Assembly (NCBI GenBank): GCA_016000045.1
Contig: JAECQY010000001.1
Location: 105,194-169,193 of the forward strand
DNA from: Myxococcaceae bacterium
GTDB taxonomy: Bacteria; Myxococcota; UBA727; JABDBI01
Length of the DNA: 64,000 bases
Reading direction: 5' to 3'
Part shown: piece after piece, positions 14,992 to 24,001 of the stretch
Numbering within the stretch: the first letter of the stretch is position 1
How the letters are laid out: each line of letters begins with the position of its first letter
Position numbers and translations under genes: made by a program
The notes under the pieces: generated by a model
Database searches by the model: none
Told to the model about the DNA's origin: nothing
What the model saw: the letters and a program-made list of their open reading frames with translations, nothing else

Positions 14992-16962
14992 TTGAGCCAG
15001 TTGTCGAGCAGGCTCGATTAAGTCTGCGTGCTGGACCAAGTCGCAGTGATGGAAAATAGGAAGACCGGATTGCCGTGTACCCAAAAAGTCACCGGGACCC
15101 CGAATCTTCAAGTCTTCGGCTGCGATTTCGAAGCCATCTTGGCTTTTTTCCAGGATGGCCAGCCTTCGATAAGTCTCTTCGCTGGGAAAGAGTTGAGGGG
15201 TTAGCAAGAAGCAAGTGCTTTTGCGCTCTCCGCGCCCTACTCTGCCCCGTAATTGGTGCAGCTGAGAAAGGCCAAATCGTTCCGGGTGAACGATCATCAT
15301 GCAGGTGGCATTGGGGACATTCACCCCGACTTCAATGACGGTGGTGGAAACCAGTAAATCCGCTTGAGCACTCGCGAATCGATGCATGGCGGATTCCTTC
15401 TCCGCGCCCGTCATACGGCCATGAATCAAAGCGACTCGATCACTTCCAAAGCGCCCTGCCAGTTCAGCGAAAGCCTGCTCTGCGTTTAGAAGATCCATTT
15501 TTTCGGATTCTTCAACGAGCGGATAAATGATGTAGGCCTGCTCTTGGTTTCGAAGGCATTTGTCTGCCAACATCAGAACATTTTTTTGCGGATCGCCTTG
15601 CAGTAAATGCGTTGAAACCGGGGTTCTTCCCGGCGGAAGTTCATCCAATACCGACAGCGCAAAATCTCCGTAGGCCGTTAGAGCGAGGCTTCGAGGGATT
15701 GGGGTTGCGGTCATGGCGAGCACGTGCGGGACAAAGGAGCCTTTTCGACCTTTGTTGCGTAACTCGCTTCGTTGGTGGACCCCAAAGCGGTGCTGCTCGT
15801 CAACGATGCAGAGTCCTAGATTTTTAAACACAACGTCTTCTGAAATCAGAGCGTGGGTTCCGATGAGAATATCGATGTTTCCTGATTGAAGCGATTTGAG
15901 CATTTCTCGGCGAGCCGGCACGCTCAAGCTGCCCATAAGCTTACCCACTCGTTCGCTGCCAAATAGTTGAGAGAATACGTGAAAATGTTGTTCGGCCAAA
16001 ATCTCGGTAGGAGCCATCATGGCGGTCTGGTAGCCATTTTTTTGAAACAGTTTGGCGGCACAGGCTGCGACGGCTGTTTTGCCGGATCCTACATCTCCTT
16101 GGAGCAAGCGAAGCATGGGGTAAGACTGGCTTGTATCGTCGCTGATTTCTTGAATGACGCGAATCTGGGCGTGAGTAGGAGCAAAGGGCAAGAGGCCCTG
16201 AAATAGCTCCCGAGCCGATTCGCGTGGCAAAATCGGAGATTGCAGCTTCAGCTGTATTTGTCGGTGTTTCAACAAACGGCATTGGAAGTGGTACAATTCT
16301 TCAAAAGCCATGCGGCGAAAAGCAGGATGCTGGCCTGGGTCTGCGATTGCCTCGACGGGTTGGTGAATGGTTTGATAGCTTTCCAGCAAGGGCAAAAGTT
16401 TGAGCTCTTGAAGCTTTTCGATCGGCCAATCCGGTGCAGAAGCTTTTTGGACTTGCTCCAGCGCAGCTTCGATAAATTTGGTCAAATCATGGGAACTGAG
16501 CCCCTTGAGTTCCGGGTAGATCGCGCAAACTCCGTGAAAGGGTTCGGGCTTGTTGCCCAAGGCGACTTTGGGGTGGACCATTTGCATCATCGCGTTAAAC
16601 GCCGTGACTTCTCCGGTGACAGTCAGCTGAGTTCCAGGCTTCGCTTTGAGGAGATAAGCGACGGGTTTTAGCTGGAAAAATACGAGCTTTAAAAAACCGG
16701 TTCCATCTTTTAAGATCATTTCCAATCGTTGGTGCTTGAAAGAACCAAGTGTCTGCAAGCGCAGAATCGTTCCAACGACCCTAGCTTGCATACCGGACTT
16801 TAAGTCTCGAATCGGAAGTTGCACACGATTTTGGTAGCCTTTGGGAAGGATGCTCAAAAGGTCCTTGATCTTTGAAATGCCAAGGGCCTCCAATGCGCGT
16901 TGTTTCGCAGGACCTACACCGGGCAAGGTCTGGATGGGTTCGTCATAAGGAGAGGCGCTCAT
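14968..16962 (-). CDS. recG: ATP-dependent DNA helicase RecG
   Basis: A 664-residue helicase that remodels stalled replication forks and Holliday junctions. Seen in order: an N-terminal wedge/OB region ('GMQARVVGTILRLQTLGSFK', about 65-85), Walker A 'LLQGDVGSGKTAVA', 'APTEILAEQH', the DEQH box 'IVDEQHRFGVHQR', 'MTATPIPRSLALT', 'VSTTVIEVGVNVPNA', 'HQLRGRVGRG' and the RecG-specific tail 'EDLKIRGPGDFLGTRQSG'. The ATG at 16962 overlaps the stop of the small upstream gene (ATGA). The C-terminus overlaps the convergent PARP-DUF1566 gene by 24 bp. Confidence 0.95.
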   Translation of the reverse strand: MSASPYDEPIQTLPGVGPAKQRALEALGISKIKDLLSILPKGYQNRVQLPIRDLKSGMQARVVGTILRLQTLGSFKHQRLEMILKDGTGFLKLVFFQLKPVAYLLKAKPGTQLTVTGEVTAFNAMMQMVHPKVALGNKPEPFHGVCAIYPELKGLSSHDLTKFIEAALEQVQKASAPDWPIEKLQELKLLPLLESYQTIHQPVEAIADPGQHPAFRRMAFEELYHFQCRLLKHRQIQLKLQSPILPRESARELFQGLLPFAPTHAQIRVIQEISDDTSQSYPMLRLLQGDVGSGKTAVAACAAKLFQKNGYQTAMMAPTEILAEQHFHVFSQLFGSERVGKLMGSLSVPARREMLKSLQSGNIDILIGTHALISEDVVFKNLGLCIVDEQHRFGVHQRSELRNKGRKGSFVPHVLAMTATPIPRSLALTAYGDFALSVLDELPPGRTPVSTHLLQGDPQKNVLMLADKCLRNQEQAYIIYPLVEESEKMDLLNAEQAFAELAGRFGSDRVALIHGRMTGAEKESAMHRFASAQADLLVSTTVIEVGVNVPNATCMMIVHPERFGLSQLHQLRGRVGRGERKSTCFLLTPQLFPSEETYRRLAILEKSQDGFEIAAEDLKIRGPGDFLGTRQSGLPIFHHCDLVQHADLIEPARQLAQSIISFHP

Positions 16963-17159
16963 GGAAGCCAATGGTGAAAGAGGACCCAAACCACCATCGC
17001 CAAAGTGACAAGGCCAGCGAGCAGCAAAACCCAGCCCTGCCTTTTCGAGTTTGAAGCCTCTTGGCTTCGATCTTGAGAAAGAAGACCTTGTTTCTCGGCT
17101 TCTTGCTTGACCTCTTCGACGATAAATTCGGCGGTAATTTCTTCGGTTGGATCCATCAA
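16959..17159 (-). CDS. Small tail-anchored hypothetical protein
   Basis: A 66-residue protein: an acidic/charged N-terminal 42 residues ('MDPTEEITAEFIVEEVKQ'), then one hydrophobic helix near the C-terminus ('VLLLAGLVTLAMVVWVLF'). This is the layout of a single-pass inner-membrane protein. It lies 4 bp after greA and overlaps recG by 4 bp, so it is almost certainly co-transcribed. No family is recognised. Confidence 0.55.
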   Translation of the reverse strand: MMDPTEEITAEFIVEEVKQEAEKQGLLSQDRSQEASNSKRQGWVLLLAGLVTLAMVVWVLFHHWLP

Positions 17160-17163
17160 GATA

Positions 17164-17631
17164 TTATATCAAAATTTCGACAATTTCACACTCTTTGATA
17201 CCCTTGGGGGTTTGGATTTCAATTTGATCTCCAACGGATCGTCCGACCAAGGCTCTTGCGATGGGAGAGGTAATGTTGATCTTTCCTTGTTTTAAGTCGG
17301 CTTCGTCCTCGCCAACCAGTGTCCAACGCTGTTGTTCGCCCGAGTCAGCATCGCAGATGACAACCGTGACCCCAAAGAGGACCTTCGAGCCATCGTGACG
17401 ACTTAAATCAATAATCTGCGCACCCGCCAGTTTGGCCTCAATTTCACGAATACGACCTTCTACCAAGGACTGTTTCTCTCGAGCAGCGTCGTATTCCGCG
17501 TTTTCAGAAAGATCTCCGTGGGCTCTGGCTTCTGCAATGTCTTGGATGACTTTGGGGCGGACTTCAATTTTTAAGCGTCGAAGCTCTTCGGTAAGAGAGT
17601 CAAAACCGCTCTGGGTCATGGGGTAACTCAT
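17164..17631 (-). CDS. greA: Transcription elongation factor GreA
   Basis: A 155-residue protein with the two-domain Gre layout. The N-terminal antiparallel coiled coil carries the acidic tip '[20 protein letters not shown]' (Asp/Glu that chelate Mg in the RNA polymerase active site), and a C-terminal FKBP-like domain ends '[18 protein letters not shown]'. It rescues backtracked RNA polymerase by stimulating transcript cleavage. The ATG overlaps the preceding gene's stop (ATGA). It belongs to a minus-strand run yidC - KH protein - greA - small protein - recG. Confidence 0.95.
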   Translation of the reverse strand: MSYPMTQSGFDSLTEELRRLKIEVRPKVIQDIAEARAHGDLSENAEYDAAREKQSLVEGRIREIEAKLAGAQIIDLSRHDGSKVLFGVTVVICDADSGEQQRWTLVGEDEADLKQGKINITSPIARALVGRSVGDQIEIQTPKGIKECEIVEILI

Positions 17632-18278
17632 GGGGCCTCCAAAACCGTCAATCGAATCCGGTCACTCGGTAAGCGATTGACAATTTTATGGGTTAAAAAA
17701 TTAAGCGTTGCGAGTGGAAGCTCTCCTGTTTTAAAAGCAGGATGCCGGACGAATACTTGCACCGAAGGTTTGGAATCCGACAATTCAAGATTGGCTTCGA
17801 CGAAGGCTTCGGCTTTCGCGTTTTGAAAGATGGACTCAACAACGGCTTTTGCTTGCGCACATTTATCTTCTGGAGTGCTGGTCAGCGTGAATTCCACGCG
17901 ATCATCATCGTCCAATTCAAACAGCCGTCGAAGCCTCTTGTCACCATTGGGGTTTGGAGCGGCTTCGCTGGATTCAGCGGGTTTTTGAGGATCCGGTATG
18001 AGGTGCGCTAGGCCTGCCACAACCGGATTCACACCGCCGACAATATAACGGCCCATGCGAACCCAAGGGGCTTGCTCGCTCTTTTTGCGGTACGTTAAAC
18101 CGCTCAATTGATGCGTTGGAGCTAAATCAACCGAGTTTCCCAGCTGATCATGAAGAACATCAAAATCTTTGGGATTCTCACGTTGATTTCCGATGTCTTC
18201 ATTGGGAAATGTCATTTCCTTTTGAGGACGTCGATTTCCGACCGAATCGCTTGGGTTCAAACCATAATAATGTTTCAT
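17628..18278 (-). CDS. KH-domain protein downstream of yidC (divergent Jag/KhpB-like)
   Basis: A 216-residue protein. The first 120 residues look disordered and polar. The last 90 ('[20 protein letters not shown]' through '[15 protein letters not shown]') resemble the KH domain of Jag/KhpB, an RNA-binding protein usually encoded right after yidC. The GxxG loop is weak ('KTGEL') and the R3H domain of true Jag proteins is missing. The start overlaps the yidC stop by 4 bp, the usual jag position. I infer a Jag relative from position plus weak similarity; it could be an unrelated protein. Confidence 0.5.
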   Translation of the reverse strand: MKHYYGLNPSDSVGNRRPQKEMTFPNEDIGNQRENPKDFDVLHDQLGNSVDLAPTHQLSGLTYRKKSEQAPWVRMGRYIVGGVNPVVAGLAHLIPDPQKPAESSEAAPNPNGDKRLRRLFELDDDDRVEFTLTSTPEDKCAQAKAVVESIFQNAKAEAFVEANLELSDSKPSVQVFVRHPAFKTGELPLATLNFLTHKIVNRLPSDRIRLTVLEAP

Positions 18279-19858
18279 GTCAGGGACTCCGATCGCCTCC
18301 GGACATACACCTGCTGAGCAATGGTGAGCAGGTTGTTCACCAGCATGTAGAGAGACAGACCTGCCGGCAGATTTAACATAACAAACGTTAAAAACAAGGG
18401 CATAAACCAGAGCACGTATTTCATCTGAGGCTGAGATTCATCGATCTGCGGGGGAATAACCAGTTGGCTGATCAGCATGGAAACACCCATCAATACGGGA
18501 AAGGCGTAGTAGGGATCCGGCTTCGTGAGATCGAGAATCCAGCCATAGAAAGGTTGCTCGTAAAGTTCGACCGAGTTTCCCAGCATTTGGTAGAGGGCGA
18601 ACCAGACGGGCATTTGAATGAGCATGGGCAGGCAACCTGCCATCGGATTGATCCCTTTTTCCCGATAAAATTCCATCTGCTTTTGCCCTAGCATGGCTTT
18701 GTCATGGCTGTATTTTTTCTGAATCTCTTTAAGTTGTGGAGCGATCTTCTTCATTTCTTGCTGAGACGCGAAAGATTTTTGAGTCAACGGAAACGTGAGC
18801 AGCTTAATAAAAATCGTGAGAAGAATAATGGCAATGCCGAAGTTTTTAACCCATTGATCGATCCAGATGAGCAACCACAAAAGAGGGCGGCTCAGCACTC
18901 CAAACCAACCATAGTCGATGTTCTCTTCCAGGCCATACCCTGTGTTTTGCAGCAAGCCTATTTGCTTGGGGCCTAGGTAAGAAGAGAAAGCAAAAGTTTG
19001 GGTGGCTCCTGCAGACAGGCTAAAAGATTTGGCTTCGAGTCGAATGCCGAATTGATCGCTTCCGTCCACGTGTTGAAACGCTGTCTTGGCCCCTTGAAAT
19101 AGGCTGGGTGTTTCTGGAGCCAGAGACATCAGAAAGTAACGTCGATCGAATCCAACGTATCTGGGGCTTGCTTGGGCGTGTTCTGGTTTTTCTTGCAAGT
19201 CTTTTTGCCCGAATCGATGATGCTTGTTGTTGACATTCCAAGTGACCGCCAACTGATCCGACTCATGGCCGGCTAATTCGGAAGTATTCATCTCCAAATC
19301 GATGGATAGGTGTCGCGTTGCCAAGCCAAGATTTTTAAAAGACACTTCGTGAGCCACAACAAAAGGTCGTTCTGTGAGCTGGTAGCGGTGCTCCACCTGA
19401 ATCCGATCTTGGGTTTGTTGGACGAATGTGACGCTATCGCTTGTTGCAGCAACGGTTTGAAAGCGGCTCTTGGGGGAGAGAGCGAGCTCTGAGTCGCGTG
19501 AAACCACAGAGAAATTGGGACTAAAGGCAATGGGTTTCTCATAGCCTAGCAGATTCAACTGTTCGAGTTTGGCCCCTTCGCTGCTCAGCCTTGCTGTATA
19601 GCCTCCCCGAATGGAAGCCTCGGGTTCCAACCTCTTCGTGAGAACCGTTTCAGTGATAGGTATGTTCAAAGTTTCAAGAGGCAAAATAGCTTTGGGTTTG
19701 ACCGGAACCAGAGGAGCCATTGGAGTCGAAGTCTCCGATTCGGCTAAAGATACCGGTTTGGAGCGCGGTCCGAAGAAGGCGTTGTAGCCCATCAGCAGGG
19801 CAGTCATTAAAAACACCGCCAAAAAGAGGCGTTTTAGATCAGGTGAATCGGGATTCAT
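18275..19858 (-). CDS. yidC: Membrane protein insertase YidC
   Basis: A 527-residue Gram-negative-type YidC. It has an N-terminal anchor helix (about 7-25), a large periplasmic beta domain (about 90-330), then five membrane helices with 'YGWFGVLSRPLLWLL', 'FGIAIILLTIFIKLLTFPLT' (the conserved hydrophilic-groove Lys/Arg region), 'PMAGCLPMLIQMPVWFALY' and a C-terminal 'GLSLYMLVNNLLTI'. It inserts membrane proteins alone or with SecYEG. The start at the ATG at 19858 matches the normal N-terminus; the frame could extend 12 codons. The usual rpmH-rnpA-yidD genes are not found upstream. Confidence 0.95.
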   Translation of the reverse strand: MNPDSPDLKRLFLAVFLMTALLMGYNAFFGPRSKPVSLAESETSTPMAPLVPVKPKAILPLETLNIPITETVLTKRLEPEASIRGGYTARLSSEGAKLEQLNLLGYEKPIAFSPNFSVVSRDSELALSPKSRFQTVAATSDSVTFVQQTQDRIQVEHRYQLTERPFVVAHEVSFKNLGLATRHLSIDLEMNTSELAGHESDQLAVTWNVNNKHHRFGQKDLQEKPEHAQASPRYVGFDRRYFLMSLAPETPSLFQGAKTAFQHVDGSDQFGIRLEAKSFSLSAGATQTFAFSSYLGPKQIGLLQNTGYGLEENIDYGWFGVLSRPLLWLLIWIDQWVKNFGIAIILLTIFIKLLTFPLTQKSFASQQEMKKIAPQLKEIQKKYSHDKAMLGQKQMEFYREKGINPMAGCLPMLIQMPVWFALYQMLGNSVELYEQPFYGWILDLTKPDPYYAFPVLMGVSMLISQLVIPPQIDESQPQMKYVLWFMPLFLTFVMLNLPAGLSLYMLVNNLLTIAQQVYVRRRSESLT

Positions 19859-20390
19859 GCGCGCCAAATTGCCTGAAAGAATCTGATTTGACAAGGGACG
19901 GGGCGCTCAGGCCAGCCATCCCTGTCTCAATAGACCTCTTCTGGCACTTTGTATGTTGTGTATTAAGGCCGAATGATCCCCTAATGCGTTTAGAGCTTTG
20001 CGTTAGCCGCCGAGATCGTGCGCGGTTCAGCCCAAGAGAGGGAAAAGGCTTGCCAAAGTTAAACGAGTGTGTAGATAAAATCGTCAAAATCAGTAGGCGA
20101 AGACTGGTAGCAGAAATGTGTCCGGGTTCAAGACATTTGAGACTGGACAGGGCTCACTTGGATGCCTAAACCCTCTAGAAAATGTACGGTACAAACCGCA
20201 TTGAAGTGTTTAATGATTGGACCCACTGACATAGGAAGAGACCTTTGATCTTTCTTTAGTCGAATCGCATCGAATGCGATTTGGTTCTAAAGATTGCTGC
20301 AACATATTTTTGTCGATACAGGTTGCATCGGATCACAACATCGAGATCACGTTGTATTGACGGCTCTACAGGGAAAGTCTAAGAATTAAG
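19859..20390 (+). other. Non-coding stretch of about 530 bp with a perfect hairpin
   Basis: No gene I can support on either strand, although rnpA and rpmH are usually found upstream of yidC. At 20263-20281 there is a perfect inverted repeat AATCGCAT-CGA-ATGCGATT, extendable by flanking pairs. It is not followed by a T-run on either strand, so it is more likely an operator or RNA hairpin than a terminator. It lies 160 bp upstream of the third PARP-family gene. Confidence 0.4.
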
Positions 20391-20408
20391 GAAAGTAGGT
20401 TTTTGAAT
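20391..20408 (+). repeat. Leader repeat upstream of a PARP-family gene, copy 3
   Basis: GAAAGTAGGTTTTTGAAT, the 3' part of the leader seen at 10861-10913. The homology to copy 1 continues through the ribosome site and start codon. The hairpin portion of the leader is absent here, so the duplication boundary lies near 20390. Confidence 0.5.
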
Positions 20409-20441
20409 AGCCTCGTCAATGAGAGGAGAGTGTTTATTTAT

Positions 20442-22418
20442 ATGAATCAAATCTTCGTTTCTATTTTCTTTGTTTTTGCCCTATCCCCCAATTTGTTCGC
20501 CTGGAATTTGCTGGGGCATCGTCCTGCTTGGTTGCAAGATGCCTATTCGGAAGTGGCTCGCATGGGCCGGCAAATTCGAGACAGCGTTCGAGAGGTGAAG
20601 CCCCTTTCACTCGGTTCGGCTTGGGTGCCGCTCACGCGTATCGGTGACGACTACATCGCGCAAATGATCCAGCGGGATCAGCGCATGAAAGAACTTCGAC
20701 AAAAAATGCACAGACTGCGCCAAATAGACAAGGCTTCGGAAGCTTCGGCCGCGGAAGAAGAGCTCTTGCGGTTGATCGAACTGGGGGATTTACCCGAGAG
20801 GCATTCGAAGGCAGGAGCTCTGAAGATTGGGCTGGAGCTTCTGGATGCAGTACCCGGCGAGTTATCTCTGCCTGCCTCTAAAGCCAAGGATTCGGTACCG
20901 GGGCTACGCTTGGTTCCCGCCGGTGGCCCACCGCCTCAACCCAACCCTTTGCCGATCAACGTGCGTCATCACCTACCCGATCCGGGGATTCCTTGGGAGA
21001 TGAGTGAACGCGTTTTCAAGAACAAGACGCTGGTTCCAAACGCCACCTACACCAAGGCGGAAGTCCTGCCAAGCGACCCGGAATGGGATTTCGTTTGGCG
21101 CTATTTTTACCACGATAAGCCGACCAAATGGGGCCTTTCGCGGGTGTATTGTGTTCACGATCGAGACCAGACAAACGCTTTTGAGTCGAATATCGCTCGG
21201 CTTGAGAAAGACGCCATCGCTTTTAAACCAACTTGGGATACGGAGCCTCGGGCAGATCAGCGCGCGATTGCGATTGAACGCTGGAGGCAAGCCGTTGCAG
21301 CTTTTTCGCCTTTCCAGATCAAAGAAAACGATGGACGGCGTAGAACCTTTCAGAACACCAAAATTTTGCCTCTTTGGCATGGTAGCAGCCAGGGGAAGTG
21401 TCATGGGATCGCGAATAATGGATTTGCGTTTTTTGGAAAGTCCGCTCTCCAGAGCCCAGCATCTGGCAGTACGGATGATGGGTACTTTGGTAGCGGAATC
21501 TATTTTACGAACAGCGCTCGTTATGCCGGAGATAGTTATAGCGGGGGTCATCTGATGATGGCTTGGGTGTCTATGACGGAACCCTTTCCGGTCGTGGGAG
21601 ATTCTTCTCAATCAGACATGGCACTTTTGAGGGGTGAAACAGCCTATAAGCATTACAATGCGCATTACATTCCGGTAGTTCCGACAGATGATAGTTTTGA
21701 TTGTTCTGTGTATTACCCTTGTCTAGTAGGTCAAGCGCCTGTTTGCGATGAGTTGGTGATTTTCCAACGCTCTCAAGCCTTGCCTCGTTTTTGGGTGGAA
21801 TTGCGATGGGAAAATCCTCTGACGATAGGTCCAAGCCAAATGCCAGCGTTTGCAGGGGATCTGATTCCGGTTCTGATGCGTGCCTTGGAGCACGCGGATG
21901 CGCATCAGAGACTTCGTCGTGTGTTAAACCAACATCTTGAGCGGTTTTTACAGCAAGCGCGCGATAATGAGGAAATGCGCCAGCAATTTGCTCAGCTATT
22001 CAATGGACGAGGGGAGATGGATTTGTCTGTGTACCGAGCATTGACAGGATTGGTTTTCACGCAGGCGATGCGATCGGATCCGTTCAAACGAGTTGATGAT
22101 TGGTATAAAGGCCAACGGGATGCTCAGGATGTCCCTGCTTTGGAATGGGACGGTAGGAGTCCTAGGCCAATGACTTTTGAAGAGGCTAAAGCTTATGTAG
22201 CGAGTCGTTCATCAGGGGGATGGAGATTGCCAACGATTTGGGAATTAGAGACGCTGTATCAGCAACGTTCTGTGTTGGGAGAAAAAGATGACCGTTGGTA
22301 TTGGTCCGGCACTCCCATCGACGGTAAGCCTGGTTGCGTTTGGGTGGTCGGTTTCGGTGATGGCGTCGTCGTCATCGGCGGTATGAGCTCTCCTTACTAT
22401 ATCCGTTGCGTGCGCTGA
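20442..22418 (+). CDS. Secreted PARP-like ADP-ribosyltransferase fused to a DUF1566/Lcl-C domain, second intact copy
   Basis: A 658-residue paralog of the 12811 protein with the same order: signal peptide (1-20), family-specific N-terminal region, PARP domain, helical linker and DUF1566 domain. The catalytic residues are conserved at matching spacing: His313 in 'LPLWHGS', Tyr354 in 'GIYFTNSARYA', Glu437 in 'CDELVIFQRSQALPRFWVEL'. The linker is shorter than in the sister protein. The DUF1566 end reads 'WRLPTIWELETLY' and 'WYWSGT' and stops at 'IRCVR'. The start ATG follows GAGGAGA. The three copies on one strand, separated by recG-yidC, look like dispersed duplicates; a 205-bp tract is identical to the 10950 gene (11223-11427 versus 20715-20919). 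Confidence 0.78.
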   Translation: MNQIFVSIFFVFALSPNLFAWNLLGHRPAWLQDAYSEVARMGRQIRDSVREVKPLSLGSAWVPLTRIGDDYIAQMIQRDQRMKELRQKMHRLRQIDKASEASAAEEELLRLIELGDLPERHSKAGALKIGLELLDAVPGELSLPASKAKDSVPGLRLVPAGGPPPQPNPLPINVRHHLPDPGIPWEMSERVFKNKTLVPNATYTKAEVLPSDPEWDFVWRYFYHDKPTKWGLSRVYCVHDRDQTNAFESNIARLEKDAIAFKPTWDTEPRADQRAIAIERWRQAVAAFSPFQIKENDGRRRTFQNTKILPLWHGSSQGKCHGIANNGFAFFGKSALQSPASGSTDDGYFGSGIYFTNSARYAGDSYSGGHLMMAWVSMTEPFPVVGDSSQSDMALLRGETAYKHYNAHYIPVVPTDDSFDCSVYYPCLVGQAPVCDELVIFQRSQALPRFWVELRWENPLTIGPSQMPAFAGDLIPVLMRALEHADAHQRLRRVLNQHLERFLQQARDNEEMRQQFAQLFNGRGEMDLSVYRALTGLVFTQAMRSDPFKRVDDWYKGQRDAQDVPALEWDGRSPRPMTFEEAKAYVASRSSGGWRLPTIWELETLYQQRSVLGEKDDRWYWSGTPIDGKPGCVWVVGFGDGVVVIGGMSSPYYIRCVR

Positions 22419-22471
22419 GGACAGGATGTTGACGCTTTGACTTTTGGTCTTTTAGACTTTTTTCTTGCGCG

Positions 22472-22502
22472 ACCGAAGGTCCGCGCACCAGGCGAAGCCT
22501 GG
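22472..22502 (+). terminator. Tandem hairpins between convergent genes
   Basis: GCGCGACC-GAA-GGTCCGCGC (one-base bulge), closely followed by CCAGGC-GAA-GCCTGG, in the gap between the PARP-family gene and the convergent pseudouridine synthase gene. The position suits a bidirectional terminator, but neither strand shows a proper T-run after the stems. Confidence 0.35.
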
Positions 22503-22590
22503 TAACAGGAATGTTGGGCAAGCAGATGGTTGTGTTGCAACAACGGTGAGTGCGTCTTTGCGATTGCTTATCCAGATGCTTACCGGGCCC

Positions 22591-23277
22591 TTAAACTTTG
22601 AACGCAGCCAGGAAACGTTCTTCCGGTTCGGCTGTTACAACACGACGGCTCCCTCCTTCTGGAAGGGGAAAAGCGATTTGATGGGCGTGAAGAGCGATTG
22701 CGTTCGGGTGGTATAAACGTTTGGAGCCATAAAGTTGATCGCCTAAGATGGGAAATCCCAAATGACTGAGGTGCACTCGAATCTGATGCATGCGTCCGGT
22801 TTCAGGGTTTGCTTCCACCAGCGTCAGCCCTTCGTGTTTCTCCAAGACTTTGATTCGAGTGAGAGCGCGCTCACCATCTTCCGAGACAATTTGGTGAGCA
22901 AGGCTTTTTCGGCTTTTGGGAGTGTCGATTCGCTTGAGGCGAGCGTCGATATTCAGCTGCTTCCAAGGAGGAGTGCCTTCAATGATGGCGAGATACCGTT
23001 TATCAACCAAATGCTTTCGAAAAGCATTGGAGAGTGCTTGTTGCCCATAAGTATCTTTTGCCAAGATGCAACAACCGGTGGTGACCCGGTCCAGGCGATG
23101 GACTGGCTTAACGCCTTTGCCAAACCGTTCTTGCATGAGATCCAGCAAGGTAGGCTTTGGAGCACCGCGGCCTGTGACAACGACTTGATTGCTCGACTTA
23201 TAAACGACCCAGTGATGTTTTCCTTGGTCCAAAATTGAAATTGCGCTAAAGCTCATAGGGTTGTGAAGAAACTCCAT
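22591..23277 (-). CDS. RluA-family pseudouridine synthase
   Basis: A 228-residue enzyme converting uridine to pseudouridine in RNA. The catalytic motif 'PVHRLDRVTTGC' holds the nucleophilic Asp; further family blocks are 'NPETGRMHQIRVHLSHLGFP' and 'ILGDQLYGS'. There is no N-terminal S4 domain, so it resembles RluA/TruC-like short members, and the target site (tRNA or rRNA) cannot be named. I prefer the ATG at 23277, with AGGGG upstream, over a TTG nine codons earlier. Confidence 0.88.
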   Translation of the reverse strand: MEFLHNPMSFSAISILDQGKHHWVVYKSSNQVVVTGRGAPKPTLLDLMQERFGKGVKPVHRLDRVTTGCCILAKDTYGQQALSNAFRKHLVDKRYLAIIEGTPPWKQLNIDARLKRIDTPKSRKSLAHQIVSEDGERALTRIKVLEKHEGLTLVEANPETGRMHQIRVHLSHLGFPILGDQLYGSKRLYHPNAIALHAHQIAFPLPEGGSRRVVTAEPEERFLAAFKV

Positions 23278-23407
23278 TTTTGAGAACCCCTGCCCAATTG
23301 TCAATCCCGGTACATTGTTCGCCGGGGACGATGGTCAATTCGATGAAATTGGGATATCGTAAGGTGGGCTTGCCGTTTTTGTGCGTCATGACCTGGAGGA
23401 GATAACG

Positions 23408-24001
23408 ATGAAATTATTAGGTTTATTGGCTATTTGCGTTCTTTCAGCCTGTTCGTCCACCCCCAAGAACGGTTCTTGCAAGATAGATTCGGACTGTAAA
23501 GACGCTGTTTGTGTCTTTGGAAAATGCCAAGAATGCGCTGTTAACGCGGATTGCTTGGCTGGGAAGTCGTGTTCGGAGAATCGCTGTGTGGATTCCAGTT
23601 TAGGGGATGCTGCAAACAAATCGCAGAGCCTAATACAGACTCCTGACGAACTTTCGCAGTGCTTTCAAAGCGGAACGATTTATTTTGGTTTTGATCAATA
23701 CGATGTCAAGCTTGAAGATAGCGATCGGTTAACCGATATGGCCGCTTGCCTGCGAGCAGATTTGGATAGCCGAATTACGATTGCAGGCAATACAGACGAT
23801 CGAGGTACCGTGGAATACAACCTCGCTTTGGGGGAGAAGCGTGCCAAATCGGTGTCTCAATACTTGCAAAACTCTGGAATTAGTGATTCTAGAATACATG
23901 TGGTGTCTTATGGAAAAGAGAAACCGGTTGATCCGGCAAACAACGAAGAAGCTTGGGCGCGAAATCGTCGGGCTGACATTACTCTCGATACTCGCGATTA
24001 G
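23408..24001 (+). CDS. pal: Pal-like OmpA-family lipoprotein with a Cys-rich insert
   Basis: A 197-residue lipoprotein: lipobox 'VLSAC' (Cys about residue 15), then a Cys-rich segment of about 45 residues ('CKIDSDCKDAVC', 'CAVNADC'), then an OmpA/Pal peptidoglycan-binding domain. The latter shows 'IYFGFDQYDV', 'AGNTDDRGTVEYNLALGEKRA' (conserved Asp and Arg that bind diaminopimelate) and 'ARNRRADI'. It should tether the outer membrane to peptidoglycan in the Tol-Pal system. The Cys-rich insert is not part of ordinary Pal and matches the modules in the DUF1566 proteins of this window. GGAGGAG lies 7 bp before the ATG. The 3' end overlaps cpoB by 92 bp. Confidence 0.88.
   Translation: MKLLGLLAICVLSACSSTPKNGSCKIDSDCKDAVCVFGKCQECAVNADCLAGKSCSENRCVDSSLGDAANKSQSLIQTPDELSQCFQSGTIYFGFDQYDVKLEDSDRLTDMAACLRADLDSRITIAGNTDDRGTVEYNLALGEKRAKSVSQYLQNSGISDSRIHVVSYGKEKPVDPANNEEAWARNRRADITLDTRD

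Noticed and set aside
19839..20087. Basic minus-strand frame in the place where rnpA/rpmH would be expected
   Set aside because: Checked for RnpA ('RN..KR..R') and L34 ('KRT.QPS') motifs in this and the other minus frames; neither is present, so the Arg richness is not enough.
19720..20169. Open frame of 149 codons on the plus strand opposite the yidC start
   Set aside because: No family motif, no ribosome site, and it overlaps the well-supported yidC N-terminus on the other strand; judged a shadow frame.
22490..22545. Possible integron attC-like pattern (GTTGGGC after the CCAGGC hairpin)
   Set aside because: Only one core-like heptamer; the matching RYYYAAC core and the second pair of boxes are missing.
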